DNA from: Leifsonia sp. Leaf336
GTDB taxonomy: Bacteria > Actinomycetota > Actinomycetes > Actinomycetales > Microbacteriaceae
Direction of reading: 5' to 3'
Length of the DNA stretch: 64,000 bases
NCBI RefSeq assembly: GCF_001423695.1
Contig: NZ_LMOZ01000001.1
Location: 628,442 to 692,441 of the forward strand
In this document: positions 28,171-37,978 of the stretch, one piece after another
Numbering within the stretch: position 1 is the first letter of the stretch
Layout of the letters: each line of letters opens with the position of its first letter
The notes under the pieces: model-generated
Databases searched by the model: none
Told to the model about the DNA's origin: nothing
Seen by the model: only the letters and a program-made list of their open reading frames with translations
Program-made: the position numbers and the translations under genes

Positions 28171-30690
28171 ATGACGAGCCTTCCCGACGCCCCACCTCCC
28201 ACCTCCGCCGCACCCTCCTCCGTGCCGATCATCCTCGACGGCTGGGAGGGCGACGAGCGGTCCGGTGGCGGCTCGGCGACCGGCGGAGCGGGCAGCCGCA
28301 GCGGCCGCGGGCCGTCCGACCGGCTGTTCGCGGGGCTCAACCCCCAGCAGCGCGAGGCTGCGGAGTACCGGGGTGCGGCCCTGCTCATCGTGGCGGGTGC
28401 GGGGTCGGGCAAGACGAGCGTGCTCACCCGACGTATCGCCGGTCTCATCGAGAGCCGCGAGGCGTGGCCGAGCGAGATCCTTGCGATCACGTTCACCAAC
28501 AAAGCCGCCAACGAGATGCGCGAGCGGGTCGAGCAGCTCCTGGGAGGTCGCGCGCAGGGAATGTGGATCTCGACGTTCCACTCGGCGTGCGTGCGCATCC
28601 TCCGTCGCGAGGCCGAGACGATCGGCAAGACCCAGAGCTTCACGATCTACGACTCGGGCGACACACGAGCCCTGCTCAAGCGGATCATCAAGGAGCTCGA
28701 CGCCGACACCCTGGGCTTCACCGTGGCGGGCACGGCGGGTCGCATCTCCAAGCTCAAGAACGAGCTCACCGACATCGAGACGTTCGCGCGCTCGGCCAAC
28801 CTGAGCGACCCGCAGGAGGTGATGTTCCTCGAGATCTTCCGGCAGTACACGCGCGCCCTCCGGCGTGCGAACGCGTTCGACTTCGACGACCTCATCGCCG
28901 AGACGGTGTTCCTGTTCCGGGCCTTCCCCAAGGTGGCGGCGCTGTATCAGACGCGATTCCGGCACATCCTGGTCGACGAATACCAGGACACCAACCACGC
29001 CCAGTACTCCCTCATCCGCGAGCTGACGATGCCGGTCGCACCCGACATCGCGGAGGAGATGGAGCAGCACGGCCGCAACGTCAGCAAGCTGCGCGATGTC
29101 GTCGGCGCCATCCCGGGCGCCTCGCTCACGGTCGTCGGCGACTCCGATCAGTCGATCTACGCGTTCCGCGGAGCGGACATCCGCAACATCGTCGAGTTCG
29201 AGCGCGACTTCCCCGGCGCCAAGGTGGTGCTGCTGGAGCAGAACTACCGTTCGACGCAGAACATCCTGAGCGCCGCCAACGCCGTGATCGCCAACAACTT
29301 CGACCGCAAAGACAAGAAACTGTGGACCGCGGTCGGGGATGGCGACAAGATCGTCGGCTACACCGGATACTCGGGCCACGACGAGGCGCAGTTCGTCGCC
29401 GACGAGATCGAGAAGCTCCACGCTGCCGGCATGGACTACAAAGACATCGCCGTGTTCTACCGCACCAACGCTCAGACCCGCGCGCTGGAGGAGATCTTCA
29501 TCCGGTCGGCCCTGCCGTACAAGGTGATGGGCGGCACCAAGTTCTACGAGCGTGCCGAGATCAAGGACGCCATGGCGTACCTGATCACGGTCGCCAACCC
29601 CGACGACACCCTCGCGCTGCGCCGCATCCTCAACACTCCGAAGCGGGGCATCGGGCCGGCCACCGAGACCCAGCTGGCGAGCTATGCGGAGGACAACGGG
29701 TTCACCTTCCGCGACGCGATGCGCGATGCCGGCTCGCTCGGGCTCGGCCCCAAGGTCACCGGAGCCATCCTCCAGCTCTCCACGATGCTCGACGAGGCGG
29801 CGGCGAAGATCGACCCCGCCAACCCGGCCGGCGTCTCGCCCGTGGCCGATGTCCTCACCTTCCTGCTCGACAGCAGCGGCTATCTCGAGGTGCTCCGCAA
29901 CAGTCGCGACCCTCAAGACGAGGCGCGCGCTGAGAACGTCGACGAGCTCGTCGCGGTGACCCGCGAGTTCGCGCGGAACAACCCGGACGGCACGCTCGTG
30001 GACTTCCTCACCGAGGTGTCGCTCGTCGCGGCGGCCGACGAGATCGACGACTCGAGCGGCTCGGTGTCGCTGATGACCCTCCACACGGCTAAGGGTCTCG
30101 AGTACGACGCGGTGTTCCTCACCGGCATCGAGGAGGACCTCCTCCCGCACCGGATGTCGGCGAACGAGCCGGGAGGCCCCGCCGAGGAGCGGCGGCTGTT
30201 CTACGTCGGCATCACCCGCGCGAAGAAGCGGCTCTTCCTGTCGCTGGCGATGACGCGTGCGCAGTTCGGAGAGACGGCCGTCGCGATGCCCAGCCGCTAC
30301 CTCCAGGAGATCCCTGCCGATCTGATCGATTGGAAGCAGTCTCCCGGCGCCGCCAACGGCCGGGGCGGCTCGCAGTCGCGCGCCCTCAACGCGCGCCGGC
30401 CGGGTCTCGGCGGTGGCACCGCCGGCCGTTGGAACGAGAGTTATCCCGTGGGTGGCAGCGCGCCTGCCGAGCGCCCGAAGGCCGAGTGGCCGAACCGGGT
30501 GACCGGGAAGGTGCGCGATAACGGCGACCTCGAGCTGGCCCCCGGCGACCGTATCCGTCACGCGGACTTCGGCGAGGGGAGGGTCACGAACGTGACCGGC
30601 GAGGGAGCGAAGCGCGTCGCGCACGTGCAGTTCGAGAAAGTAGGGGCGAAGAAGCTCCTCATCAAGATCGCGCCGATCGACAAGCTGTGA
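28171..30690 (+). CDS. pcrA: ATP-dependent DNA helicase, UvrD/PcrA type
   Basis: This SF1A 3'-5' helicase acts in nucleotide excision and replication repair. The roughly 839-residue product has Q-motif 'LNPQQREAAEYRGAALLIVAGAGSGKTSVLTRRIAGL' (Walker A within), 'AITFTNKAANEMRERV', Walker B 'ILVDEYQDTNHAQY', 'VVGDSDQSIYAFRGAD', 'LEQNYRSTQNI', 'LMTLHTAKGLEYDAVFLTG' and 'RRLFYVGITRAKKRL'. The last 60 residues form the tudor-like domain ('RHADFGEGRVTNVTGEGAK') that in PcrA contacts RNA polymerase. TAAAAT at 28155-28160 is a good -10. ATG 28171 is chosen over ATG 28159, which overlaps that box. Confidence 0.95.
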   Translation: MTSLPDAPPPTSAAPSSVPIILDGWEGDERSGGGSATGGAGSRSGRGPSDRLFAGLNPQQREAAEYRGAALLIVAGAGSGKTSVLTRRIAGLIESREAWPSEILAITFTNKAANEMRERVEQLLGGRAQGMWISTFHSACVRILRREAETIGKTQSFTIYDSGDTRALLKRIIKELDADTLGFTVAGTAGRISKLKNELTDIETFARSANLSDPQEVMFLEIFRQYTRALRRANAFDFDDLIAETVFLFRAFPKVAALYQTRFRHILVDEYQDTNHAQYSLIRELTMPVAPDIAEEMEQHGRNVSKLRDVVGAIPGASLTVVGDSDQSIYAFRGADIRNIVEFERDFPGAKVVLLEQNYRSTQNILSAANAVIANNFDRKDKKLWTAVGDGDKIVGYTGYSGHDEAQFVADEIEKLHAAGMDYKDIAVFYRTNAQTRALEEIFIRSALPYKVMGGTKFYERAEIKDAMAYLITVANPDDTLALRRILNTPKRGIGPATETQLASYAEDNGFTFRDAMRDAGSLGLGPKVTGAILQLSTMLDEAAAKIDPANPAGVSPVADVLTFLLDSSGYLEVLRNSRDPQDEARAENVDELVAVTREFARNNPDGTLVDFLTEVSLVAAADEIDDSSGSVSLMTLHTAKGLEYDAVFLTGIEEDLLPHRMSANEPGGPAEERRLFYVGITRAKKRLFLSLAMTRAQFGETAVAMPSRYLQEIPADLIDWKQSPGAANGRGGSQSRALNARRPGLGGGTAGRWNESYPVGGSAPAERPKAEWPNRVTGKVRDNGDLELAPGDRIRHADFGEGRVTNVTGEGAKRVAHVQFEKVGAKKLLIKIAPIDKL

Positions 30691-31727
30691 GGGAGCGGCT
30701 CGCCACGATGAGTGTCGAGGTCGGCTTCCGTGCGGCCGCGGCGGTCGCGGTGCCACTGCTCATCCTCTTGGCCGTCGGACGCCTGGAGCTCGCCGCGTAC
30801 GCGACGTTCGGGGCGTTCACGGCGCTGTACGGCCGCAATGAGCCGTACAGGCTGCGGTTGCGCAGCGTGTCGATCGCGGCGGTGGCGATGCTGGTGAGCA
30901 TCTCCCTCGGAGTGCTCGTCGCCGTCGCGGGCGAGCCGCTGTGGCTCGTGACCGTTCTGCTCGTGCTCATCGTCGTCGCCGGCACGCTGCTCGCGACCGC
31001 GTTCCAGCTCCTGCCGACCCAGCCGCTGTTCTTCGTGTTCGCGCTCCTCGTGTGTGCGGCCGTGCCGACGACCGCACAGGACGCCCTCCCGCGCATCGGG
31101 CTGGCGGCCGCCGTCGCCGCGTTCTCGTGGGTGCTCACCCTGTCCGGTTGGGCGGTGCGACGCTGGGCGGGCGATCGTGCTGCCACGACCGGCGCGGTGC
31201 TCCTCAAGAAGCTCCACCGTCGCCCTGGCATCGACACGACCGTGTTCCGCGACGGGCGCGTCTGGCTCACGGCGGCGCAGAACGTCGTCGGAGTCCTGAT
31301 CGCGGGAGGAGTGGCGCTGTCGCTCGGGCTGGGCCACGCGTACTGGGCGGTGGTGAGTCTCGTCGCGGTCATCCCGCCGGCGCGGGCGGCGCACTCGATC
31401 TCGCGCTCGCTCCACCGGATTCTCGGCACGATCGGCGGCGTCGGTGTGGCCGCGGCCGTCCTGTTCTGGTCTCCTCCGCCTGTCGTCGTGATCCTCGTGA
31501 TCGTCGTGTGCCAGTTCTTCGCCGAGATGCTGGTCGGGCGCCACTACGGCTACGCCCTTCTCTTCATCACGCCGATGGCGCTCGCCGTCTCCCACCTCGC
31601 GGCGCCGGCCCCACTCGGGACACTGGTCATGGACCGGATCATCGAGACCGTTCTGGGCGCCGGCGTAGGAATCGCGCTGGTGCTGATCGCTCGCATGATC
31701 GAACGGTCTCGTCGCCTCCCCGGCTAA
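30687..31727 (+). CDS. FUSC-type membrane protein
   Basis: The 346-residue protein has a duplicated set of hydrophobic helices. The first half contains 'AAYATFGAFTALYGRNEPYRLRLRSVS', the second 'GLGHAYWAVVSLVAVIPPARAAHSISRSLHRILGTIGGVGVAAAVL', which is the FUSC (fusaric acid resistance/aromatic acid exporter-like) repeat with its conserved W and R-GT motif. Transport substrate is unknown. GTG start overlaps the pcrA stop as GTGA. It converges on and overlaps the oxygenase gene by three bases. Confidence 0.85.
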   Translation: MRERLATMSVEVGFRAAAAVAVPLLILLAVGRLELAAYATFGAFTALYGRNEPYRLRLRSVSIAAVAMLVSISLGVLVAVAGEPLWLVTVLLVLIVVAGTLLATAFQLLPTQPLFFVFALLVCAAVPTTAQDALPRIGLAAAVAAFSWVLTLSGWAVRRWAGDRAATTGAVLLKKLHRRPGIDTTVFRDGRVWLTAAQNVVGVLIAGGVALSLGLGHAYWAVVSLVAVIPPARAAHSISRSLHRILGTIGGVGVAAAVLFWSPPPVVVILVIVVCQFFAEMLVGRHYGYALLFITPMALAVSHLAAPAPLGTLVMDRIIETVLGAGVGIALVLIARMIERSRRLPG

Positions 31728-32518
31728 GAACGCCGCTCCAGCCGACGCAGATACATGTCCCGCGGCCGATGCCGGAGCGCGGCGGGCAGACGCGGATAGA
31801 CTGCCGCGGCCCAGCTCATGCGCCGCTCGAACCGCCTCTCGACAGCCGGGTCCCACGGCAACCCGAACTGCTCCCGGACGCAGGCGGGCAGTAACCCGGT
31901 TGTGACGAGCCGGCTCGCCGGAAGGACGCCCCGGAGCACGACCGGCATGCCGTTCGGACGGAGGATCTGCTCGGCGAGCGCGCGCGTCGTACTGGTCACG
32001 ACCAACTGCGGGAGCATCTCGTCCCAGTATTTCTGGAACCCTGCGACGTCGCTCGGCCAGGCCTCCTGTCTCAGCTGGAGGTTCAGCCCGAGCCGTTGGA
32101 AGTCCTGGTACACCTGTTCGCGCGACGCGTCGGCGAGCGGGCCGTAGACACGCTCGTTCAGCTCGATCATGGTCGCGTAGAGCGTCGAGGAGACCCAGAG
32201 CTGCAGCTCGGGAGCGAATGCGTTGTAAGCGGGGAGATCGCCGCTTCGGGAGGCCCGCACCGGTCGGTGGGCACGGTCGACCTGTCGGCGGACCCGGTCG
32301 AACGCCTCGGGCGACCCGTACACAGAGGCGTAGACGAAGGTCATGGTCGCGTGGAACCTGTCCATGAGCCGGGAGGCGAAGTCGCTGTGCTCGGCCACGC
32401 CGCGTCCGATTGCCGGGTGGGCGATCTGCAGCAGCAACGCCCGGCCGGCGCCGGCGAGGGAGAGCGCCTCGCCGGCGATCGACCGGAGATCGGAATGCCG
32501 CGCTGGTGGGACGGCCAT
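31724..32518 (-). CDS. oxygenase MpaB family protein (DUF2236)
   Basis: The 264-residue protein carries the family pattern 'GEALSLAGAGRALLLQIAHPAIGRGVAEHSDF' near the start (the H-P and later H ligands resemble those used by latex-clearing/MpaB-type haem proteins), 'ASVYGSPEAFDRVRRQVDRAHRPV', 'AFAPELQLWVSSTLYATMIELNERVYGPL', and a C-terminal basic tail. MpaB-like proteins cleave prenyl double bonds or act as haem b oxygenases; the native substrate here is unknown. ATG 32518 or GTG 32533 could be the start. It lies just downstream of the surface-protein gene on the same strand. Confidence 0.88.
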   Translation of the reverse strand: MAVPPARHSDLRSIAGEALSLAGAGRALLLQIAHPAIGRGVAEHSDFASRLMDRFHATMTFVYASVYGSPEAFDRVRRQVDRAHRPVRASRSGDLPAYNAFAPELQLWVSSTLYATMIELNERVYGPLADASREQVYQDFQRLGLNLQLRQEAWPSDVAGFQKYWDEMLPQLVVTSTTRALAEQILRPNGMPVVLRGVLPASRLVTTGLLPACVREQFGLPWDPAVERRFERRMSWAAAVYPRLPAALRHRPRDMYLRRLERRS

Positions 32519-32560
32519 GCCCCCATGATCCACCCGACAGGCCCGACCGCGCGGCTGCGA

Positions 32561-34027
32561 TCATCGTCGTACGCCTCGACGGTCGGCGCGGTGCGCTCCT
32601 CGGCGGGTGGAGCGAGCGATCAGCGCCGACACGATCCCGAGCCCGACCAGAGTCGCTGCGAACGCCGCGGGGCCGGCCTCGACGCTACCTCCGGTCGCCG
32701 CGAGTTGCGCGGGTGCGACCTCGGCCGGTGCCGAGGCCATGGTCATCTCCGAGGCGATGCCGAAGTCCGACTGCCAGGGGCGGATCCGCTCTCCGCCCGC
32801 GTCCGGGTCCATCGAAGTGGGATCGATACGTTCCGTCCAGACGTAGTGCCCCGCGGCGGGCAGCGTGCACTCCGGAGTGTCGTACTCGCCCGTGCCGTTC
32901 ACGGCCGTCTCGACGACGCACACCACCGGGGAGCCCTCCGGGATCGTGTCGGATTGCACGATCGGGTCGCCGAACGGACCGTGGAGAGTGCTCTCGACGA
33001 CCGCCTCCACCGGCTCGAAACCATCGTCGGTCGCACGCACGCCCCAGGACGGCAGCAGTCCGTCCGTCGTGTCGACGCTCACGGTGAGGCGGTCGTGGAT
33101 GAGGGCGCCGGGCACCGCTTCGGGAGCGCTGGTCACCGTCGCGACCAGCGGCTGGAACGGAAGGGGGGACGGCCCCGTGGCTGTGGCCTCCGCTCGCGCC
33201 TCTGCAGTGGCGAACACGGCGATGAGCACGGACTGCGCATCGTCGTGCGGCACCGCGACCAGCATCCGGTCCCCGTACGGGAGTGCGGAGAGTTCCGCGC
33301 GCGCCGTCACCGTCACGCTGGTATCGACGCCCGTCGGTGTGATCTCGATGTCGGTGCCGGTCGGGACCTCCGCGGTCGTGGTGCCGTCGCTGAAGACGGC
33401 TCCGTCGAGCGTCACCCGGGCCAGATGGGTTCCGGGGGCGACGAGTTCGGGGCCCGACGGACGCTCGACGGTGAGTTCGACGCGCAGCCGGCCCGGCCCG
33501 GTCTCGGCCAGCTCGACGACGGCATCCGCCCGAACCGCGTTGGATCCCAGTCGAGCGGCTTCATCCACCATCTCGTACGCGCGGGCGAGGACGCGTGCGG
33601 CGTCGGCTCCCGCGCGCGACGCGACCTCCTCGGGGGTGTGCCCGTTCAGGCCGGCGACGAGCCAGGTGGCGATCTGGCCGGCCGCTGCGGTCAGCTGATC
33701 GCCGGTGCCGGCCCAGGTGCGCGAGATGTACGCGAGCGAGGCGGCCTGCGGCGGCGTGTACCACCCGAGCGCTGCGGCCTCGGCGTAGTCGAGACCGTGG
33801 CCGGTCGGGCTCGGTTTTCCGGCGTTGAGGCAGAATCCCTGCTCCCCGTCGTCCATGCGGTACGTGCCGAGCCACCAGCCGTCGCTCGACAGGTAGCCCG
33901 GTCCGTGTCCGGCGCCTGTGAGCGCTCGGGCTTCGGGCGCGACGACGAGGGCCTGCAGGATGCCGAGGAAGACGGCGAGGCCGGCGAGTGCGAAGGCGGT
34001 CACGAAGGTCGATATGCGATGTGTCAT
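32561..34027 (-). CDS. LAxTG-anchored surface protein with probable thioester domain
   Basis: The 488-residue secreted protein has a signal peptide (residues 1-35, ending near APEARA), then a region with 'GWWLGTYRMDDGEQGFCLN' (Cys66) and 'QLTAAAGQIATWLVAG' (Gln118). The Cys/Gln spacing and the GQIATW motif resemble thioester domains (usually TQxAxW), which form an intramolecular Cys-Gln bond and bind host or surface nucleophiles covalently. The middle 300 residues look like beta-rich stalk domains ending 'GHYVWTERIDP'. The C-terminus has LAATGG, a membrane helix and a basic tail (RSTRRGAHR), a class E sortase signal. Start ATG 34027; GTG 34036 also possible. Confidence 0.8.
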   Translation of the reverse strand: MTHRISTFVTAFALAGLAVFLGILQALVVAPEARALTGAGHGPGYLSSDGWWLGTYRMDDGEQGFCLNAGKPSPTGHGLDYAEAAALGWYTPPQAASLAYISRTWAGTGDQLTAAAGQIATWLVAGLNGHTPEEVASRAGADAARVLARAYEMVDEAARLGSNAVRADAVVELAETGPGRLRVELTVERPSGPELVAPGTHLARVTLDGAVFSDGTTTAEVPTGTDIEITPTGVDTSVTVTARAELSALPYGDRMLVAVPHDDAQSVLIAVFATAEARAEATATGPSPLPFQPLVATVTSAPEAVPGALIHDRLTVSVDTTDGLLPSWGVRATDDGFEPVEAVVESTLHGPFGDPIVQSDTIPEGSPVVCVVETAVNGTGEYDTPECTLPAAGHYVWTERIDPTSMDPDAGGERIRPWQSDFGIASEMTMASAPAEVAPAQLAATGGSVEAGPAAFAATLVGLGIVSALIARSTRRGAHRADRRGVRR

Positions 34028-34261
34028 GCCCTCCACGCTCGCCGTCGCGGACCCGATGCGCGCCGGTCACGACGGGATCAGTGGAGTACTCGCCTGCGCG
34101 TTCTGTTGTGGAGGACAAACCGATTCGGGCTGTTCAGTCGAACGCGCTAAAGTTCTCACTGGCGAATTTATCTCGGCGTCGAGCTATTCTCCCGCCGGAC
34201 CGCCCAGGAGATATCAGCCGGAGCGTCACGAGCGCGCCGGGCATCAGCGGATTGGATAACC
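34028..34261. promoter_or_regulatory. divergent intergenic region, promoter of sucCD
   Basis: The 234-bp region is the AT-richest of the window. Toward sucC, TAAAGT (34148-34153) with TTCGGG 18 bases upstream, and TATTCT (34185-34190), are candidate promoter elements. I cannot pick a clear promoter for the surface protein. No obvious repeats or small ORF were found. Confidence 0.4.
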
Positions 34262-35425
34262 GTGGATCTATTCGAGTACCAGGCCAGAGACCTGTTTGAG
34301 AAGTACGGCGTCCCGGTCCTTCCGGGCATCGTCGCCGACACTCCGGAGGAGGTCCGCGCGGCCGCCGAGAAGCTGGGCGGCGTCACCGTCGTCAAGGCGC
34401 AGGTCAAGGTCGGAGGCCGTGGCAAGGCGGGCGGCGTCAAGGTCGCCAAGACGCCGGACGACGCGGAGGCGGCCGCGAAGGCCATTCTCGGCCTGGACAT
34501 CAAGGGGCACGTCGTGCGTCGGGTCATGGTCGCCGGCGGCGCCCGTATCGCCCGCGAGTTCTACTTCTCGGTGCTGCTCGACCGGGCCAACCGCTCCTAC
34601 CTGTCGCTGACCAGCGTCGAGGGCGGCATGGAGATCGAACAGCTCGCGGTCGAGAAGCCGGAGGCGCTCGCCCGCATCGAGGTCGACCCGCGCGGCGGCC
34701 TCGACGCCGCCAAGGCCGTCGAGATCGCCAAGGCGGCCGGCTTCCCCGACGAGCTGGTGGACAAGGTCGCCGACGTCTTCGTGAAGCTCTACGAGGTCTA
34801 CACCGGCGAGGACGCCACGCTCGTCGAGGTCAACCCGCTCGTCCTCACCGAGGAGGGCGACATCATCGCGCTCGACGGCAAGGTCACGCTCGACGAGAAC
34901 GCCGGGTTCCGTCACCCCGACCACGAGGCCCTCGAGGACGCGGACGCCGCGGACCCGCTGGAGGCCAAGGCCAAGAAGGCCGACCTCAACTACGTCAAGC
35001 TCGACGGCCAGGTCGGCATCATCGGCAACGGCGCGGGTCTGGTCATGTCCACGCTCGACGTCGTCTCCTACGCGGGCGAGAAGCACAAGGGCGTCAAGCC
35101 GGCGAACTTCCTCGACATCGGCGGCGGCGCGTCGGCCGAGGTCATGGCGGCCGGTCTCGACGTCATCCTGAACGACCCGCAGGTCAAGAGCGTCTTCGTC
35201 AACGTCTTCGGCGGCATCACCGCCTGCGACGCGGTCGCGAACGGCATCGTCAAGGCGCTGGAGATCCTCGGCGACGAGGCGAACAAGCCGCTGGTCGTGC
35301 GTCTCGACGGCAACAAGGTCGAAGAGGGCCGCCGCATCCTCACCGAGGCGAACCACCCGCTGGTGACCCTCGCACTCACCATGGACGAAGGCGCCGACAA
35401 GGCCGCCGAGCTGGCCTCGAAGTAA
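34262..35425 (+). CDS. sucC: succinyl-CoA synthetase (ADP-forming) beta subunit
   Basis: SucC pairs with SucD to convert succinyl-CoA to succinate with NTP formation in the TCA cycle. The 387-residue product begins '[22 protein letters not shown]' and has the ATP-grasp region '[18 protein letters not shown]', 'VEVNPLVL' and the C-terminal '[14 protein letters not shown]...[10 protein letters not shown]...[16 protein letters not shown]' phosphate-binding half. The start is GTG with only a weak GGA upstream. It is the first gene of the sucCD operon, 18 bp before sucD. Confidence 0.97.
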   Translation: MDLFEYQARDLFEKYGVPVLPGIVADTPEEVRAAAEKLGGVTVVKAQVKVGGRGKAGGVKVAKTPDDAEAAAKAILGLDIKGHVVRRVMVAGGARIAREFYFSVLLDRANRSYLSLTSVEGGMEIEQLAVEKPEALARIEVDPRGGLDAAKAVEIAKAAGFPDELVDKVADVFVKLYEVYTGEDATLVEVNPLVLTEEGDIIALDGKVTLDENAGFRHPDHEALEDADAADPLEAKAKKADLNYVKLDGQVGIIGNGAGLVMSTLDVVSYAGEKHKGVKPANFLDIGGGASAEVMAAGLDVILNDPQVKSVFVNVFGGITACDAVANGIVKALEILGDEANKPLVVRLDGNKVEEGRRILTEANHPLVTLALTMDEGADKAAELASK

Positions 35426-36331
<906 letters not shown>

Positions 36332-36355
36332 TCCACGGCTCCCGATGGTCGCGCA

Positions 36356-36386
36356 GGGCCGGACTCCTCCACGGGGTCCGGCCCTT
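36356..36386 (+). terminator. terminator of sucCD
   Basis: GGGCCGGACTCC (36356-36367) pairs with GGGGTCCGGCCC (36373-36384) over 12 bp with one wobble, followed by TT. The loop is TCCAC. Confidence 0.8.
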
Positions 36387-36478
36387 CGCCATTCGTCCAC
36401 CGCCTCGTTTCCGGGCCTGCCCGCGCCACCTGCGCCGGCGTTACAGTGAGCCATCACCGCCCGGAGGGGGATGCGCCG

Positions 36479-37864
36479 ATGCCCAAGATGACGAATGCCG
36501 AGCTCGCCCGGCGGGTCGCTGCGCTCGAAGCCGAGAACACCGCGCTGAGGAGCCGGCTCGACGAGAACGGGACCGAACCGCTCCCCGAGACCGCGGTCGT
36601 CGTCGAACCGAAGCACAAGCGCGGCTGGGGCTGGACGCTGCTGGCCGTCGTCCTCATCGTGATCGGCGCGATCCTCGCGCCTGTCGCTGTCGTCGCCTCC
36701 TGGGCGAAAGTACAGCTGACGGACACCGACACGTTCGTCGCCACCTACGCGCCGCTCGCGGACGACCCGGGAGTGCAGGCGTACGTGACCGACGAGGCGG
36801 TCAAGGTCATCCAGGAGCACGTCGACATCCCGCGACTCACCTCCCAGGTGATCGACGGCATCACCGGCCTCGGCACCGGTCCCGTGGCCACGAAGGCGTT
36901 GGAGGCGCTCAAAGCGCCGCTCGCGCAGGGCATCGTGTCGTTGATCCAGACCACGGTCGGCCGGTTCGTGTCCTCCGACGCGTTCGCACAGGTCTGGCAG
37001 GATGCCCTCCGCGCGAGCCATACCCAGCTGGTCGCGACGATGCAGGGCGACCCGAAGGCGGCGATCGCGGTCGGCGCGGACGGCTCCGTCGGCGTCCAGC
37101 TCGGTCCGATCATCGACCGGGTCAAACAGCTTCTCGAAGACCAGGGTCTCTCATTCGCGTCGCAGATCCCGACGATCGACAAGACGATCACGGTGGCGCA
37201 GAACTCGTCGATCCCGACGCTTCAGGTGTTCTACAACCTGGCCATCGTCGCGGGGGCCTGGCTGCCCTGGGTCTCGCTCGGCCTCCTTGCGCTGGGCGTG
37301 ATCGTCGCCCGTCGCCGTTCGCTGGCCCTGATCGGCGCGGCCTGCGCTCTGGGGGTCGCGATGATCGTGGTGGTCGCGGGGATCAGCATCGGTCAGATCG
37401 TCTTCATCGCCTCGGCCTCCCCGTCCTTGGTCCCTGCCGGAGTCGCGACGACGCTGTACACCACCGTCTCGACAGCGATGAAGGACACCGGCGTCGCCGT
37501 GCTGGTCCTCGCGATCGTCGTTGCGGTCGTCGCCTGGTACGCGGGACCCTTCGGAGTCCCTCGACGTCTCCGTGGTTTCTTCGGCTCCGGTGTCACGTGG
37601 GTGCGGGAGGCCGCGGAACGTCACGGCATCACGACCGGCCGGGTGGGCGAGTGGATCTACGCCCAGCGGGTGCTGCTCCGCAGTGCCGTCGCCGTGATCG
37701 CAGCCGCCGTCGTGCTCTTCGTGCGCCCGCTCACTCCGGCGCTGATCATCTGGACCCTGGTGATCGCCGCCGTGGTGATCGCGATTCTGGAGCTCGTGCA
37801 GCGACCGGTGATCACCCTCCCGGAGAACGCCGACGACGACACGCCTGTGATGACCGTGTCGTGA
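36479..37864 (+). CDS. hypothetical membrane protein with N-terminal coiled coil
   Basis: The 461-residue protein begins with a short coiled coil 'MTNAELARRVAALEAENTALRSRL' and a helix 'WTLLAVVLIVIGAILAPVAVVASW', then about 180 extracytoplasmic residues ('VQLTDTDTFVATYAPLADDPGVQAYV' start) and five further helices. This organisation is common in actinobacterial envelope proteins of unknown function near sucCD. ATG 36479 is chosen because GGAGGGGG lies just upstream and because a TACAGT -10 box (36442-36447) overlaps the earlier in-frame GTG 36446. Role unknown. Confidence 0.78.
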   Translation: MPKMTNAELARRVAALEAENTALRSRLDENGTEPLPETAVVVEPKHKRGWGWTLLAVVLIVIGAILAPVAVVASWAKVQLTDTDTFVATYAPLADDPGVQAYVTDEAVKVIQEHVDIPRLTSQVIDGITGLGTGPVATKALEALKAPLAQGIVSLIQTTVGRFVSSDAFAQVWQDALRASHTQLVATMQGDPKAAIAVGADGSVGVQLGPIIDRVKQLLEDQGLSFASQIPTIDKTITVAQNSSIPTLQVFYNLAIVAGAWLPWVSLGLLALGVIVARRRSLALIGAACALGVAMIVVVAGISIGQIVFIASASPSLVPAGVATTLYTTVSTAMKDTGVAVLVLAIVVAVVAWYAGPFGVPRRLRGFFGSGVTWVREAAERHGITTGRVGEWIYAQRVLLRSAVAVIAAAVVLFVRPLTPALIIWTLVIAAVVIAILELVQRPVITLPENADDDTPVMTVS

Positions 37865-37978
37865 GCGCGCCGGTGACGACATCGCCCCGGCGGAGTCGGT
37901 GCGAAGCCTCCGGAGTCGCCGGGGCTCCGAAGTGTCGACCCGGCAGGCGCCCCCGCGACCGGTAGGCTCCATCCGGTC

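Noticed and set aside
27790..30756. A 988-codon minus-strand open frame opposite pcrA
   Set aside because: It is the antisense shadow of pcrA and GDPD; no recognisable domain, no ribosome-binding site, biased composition.
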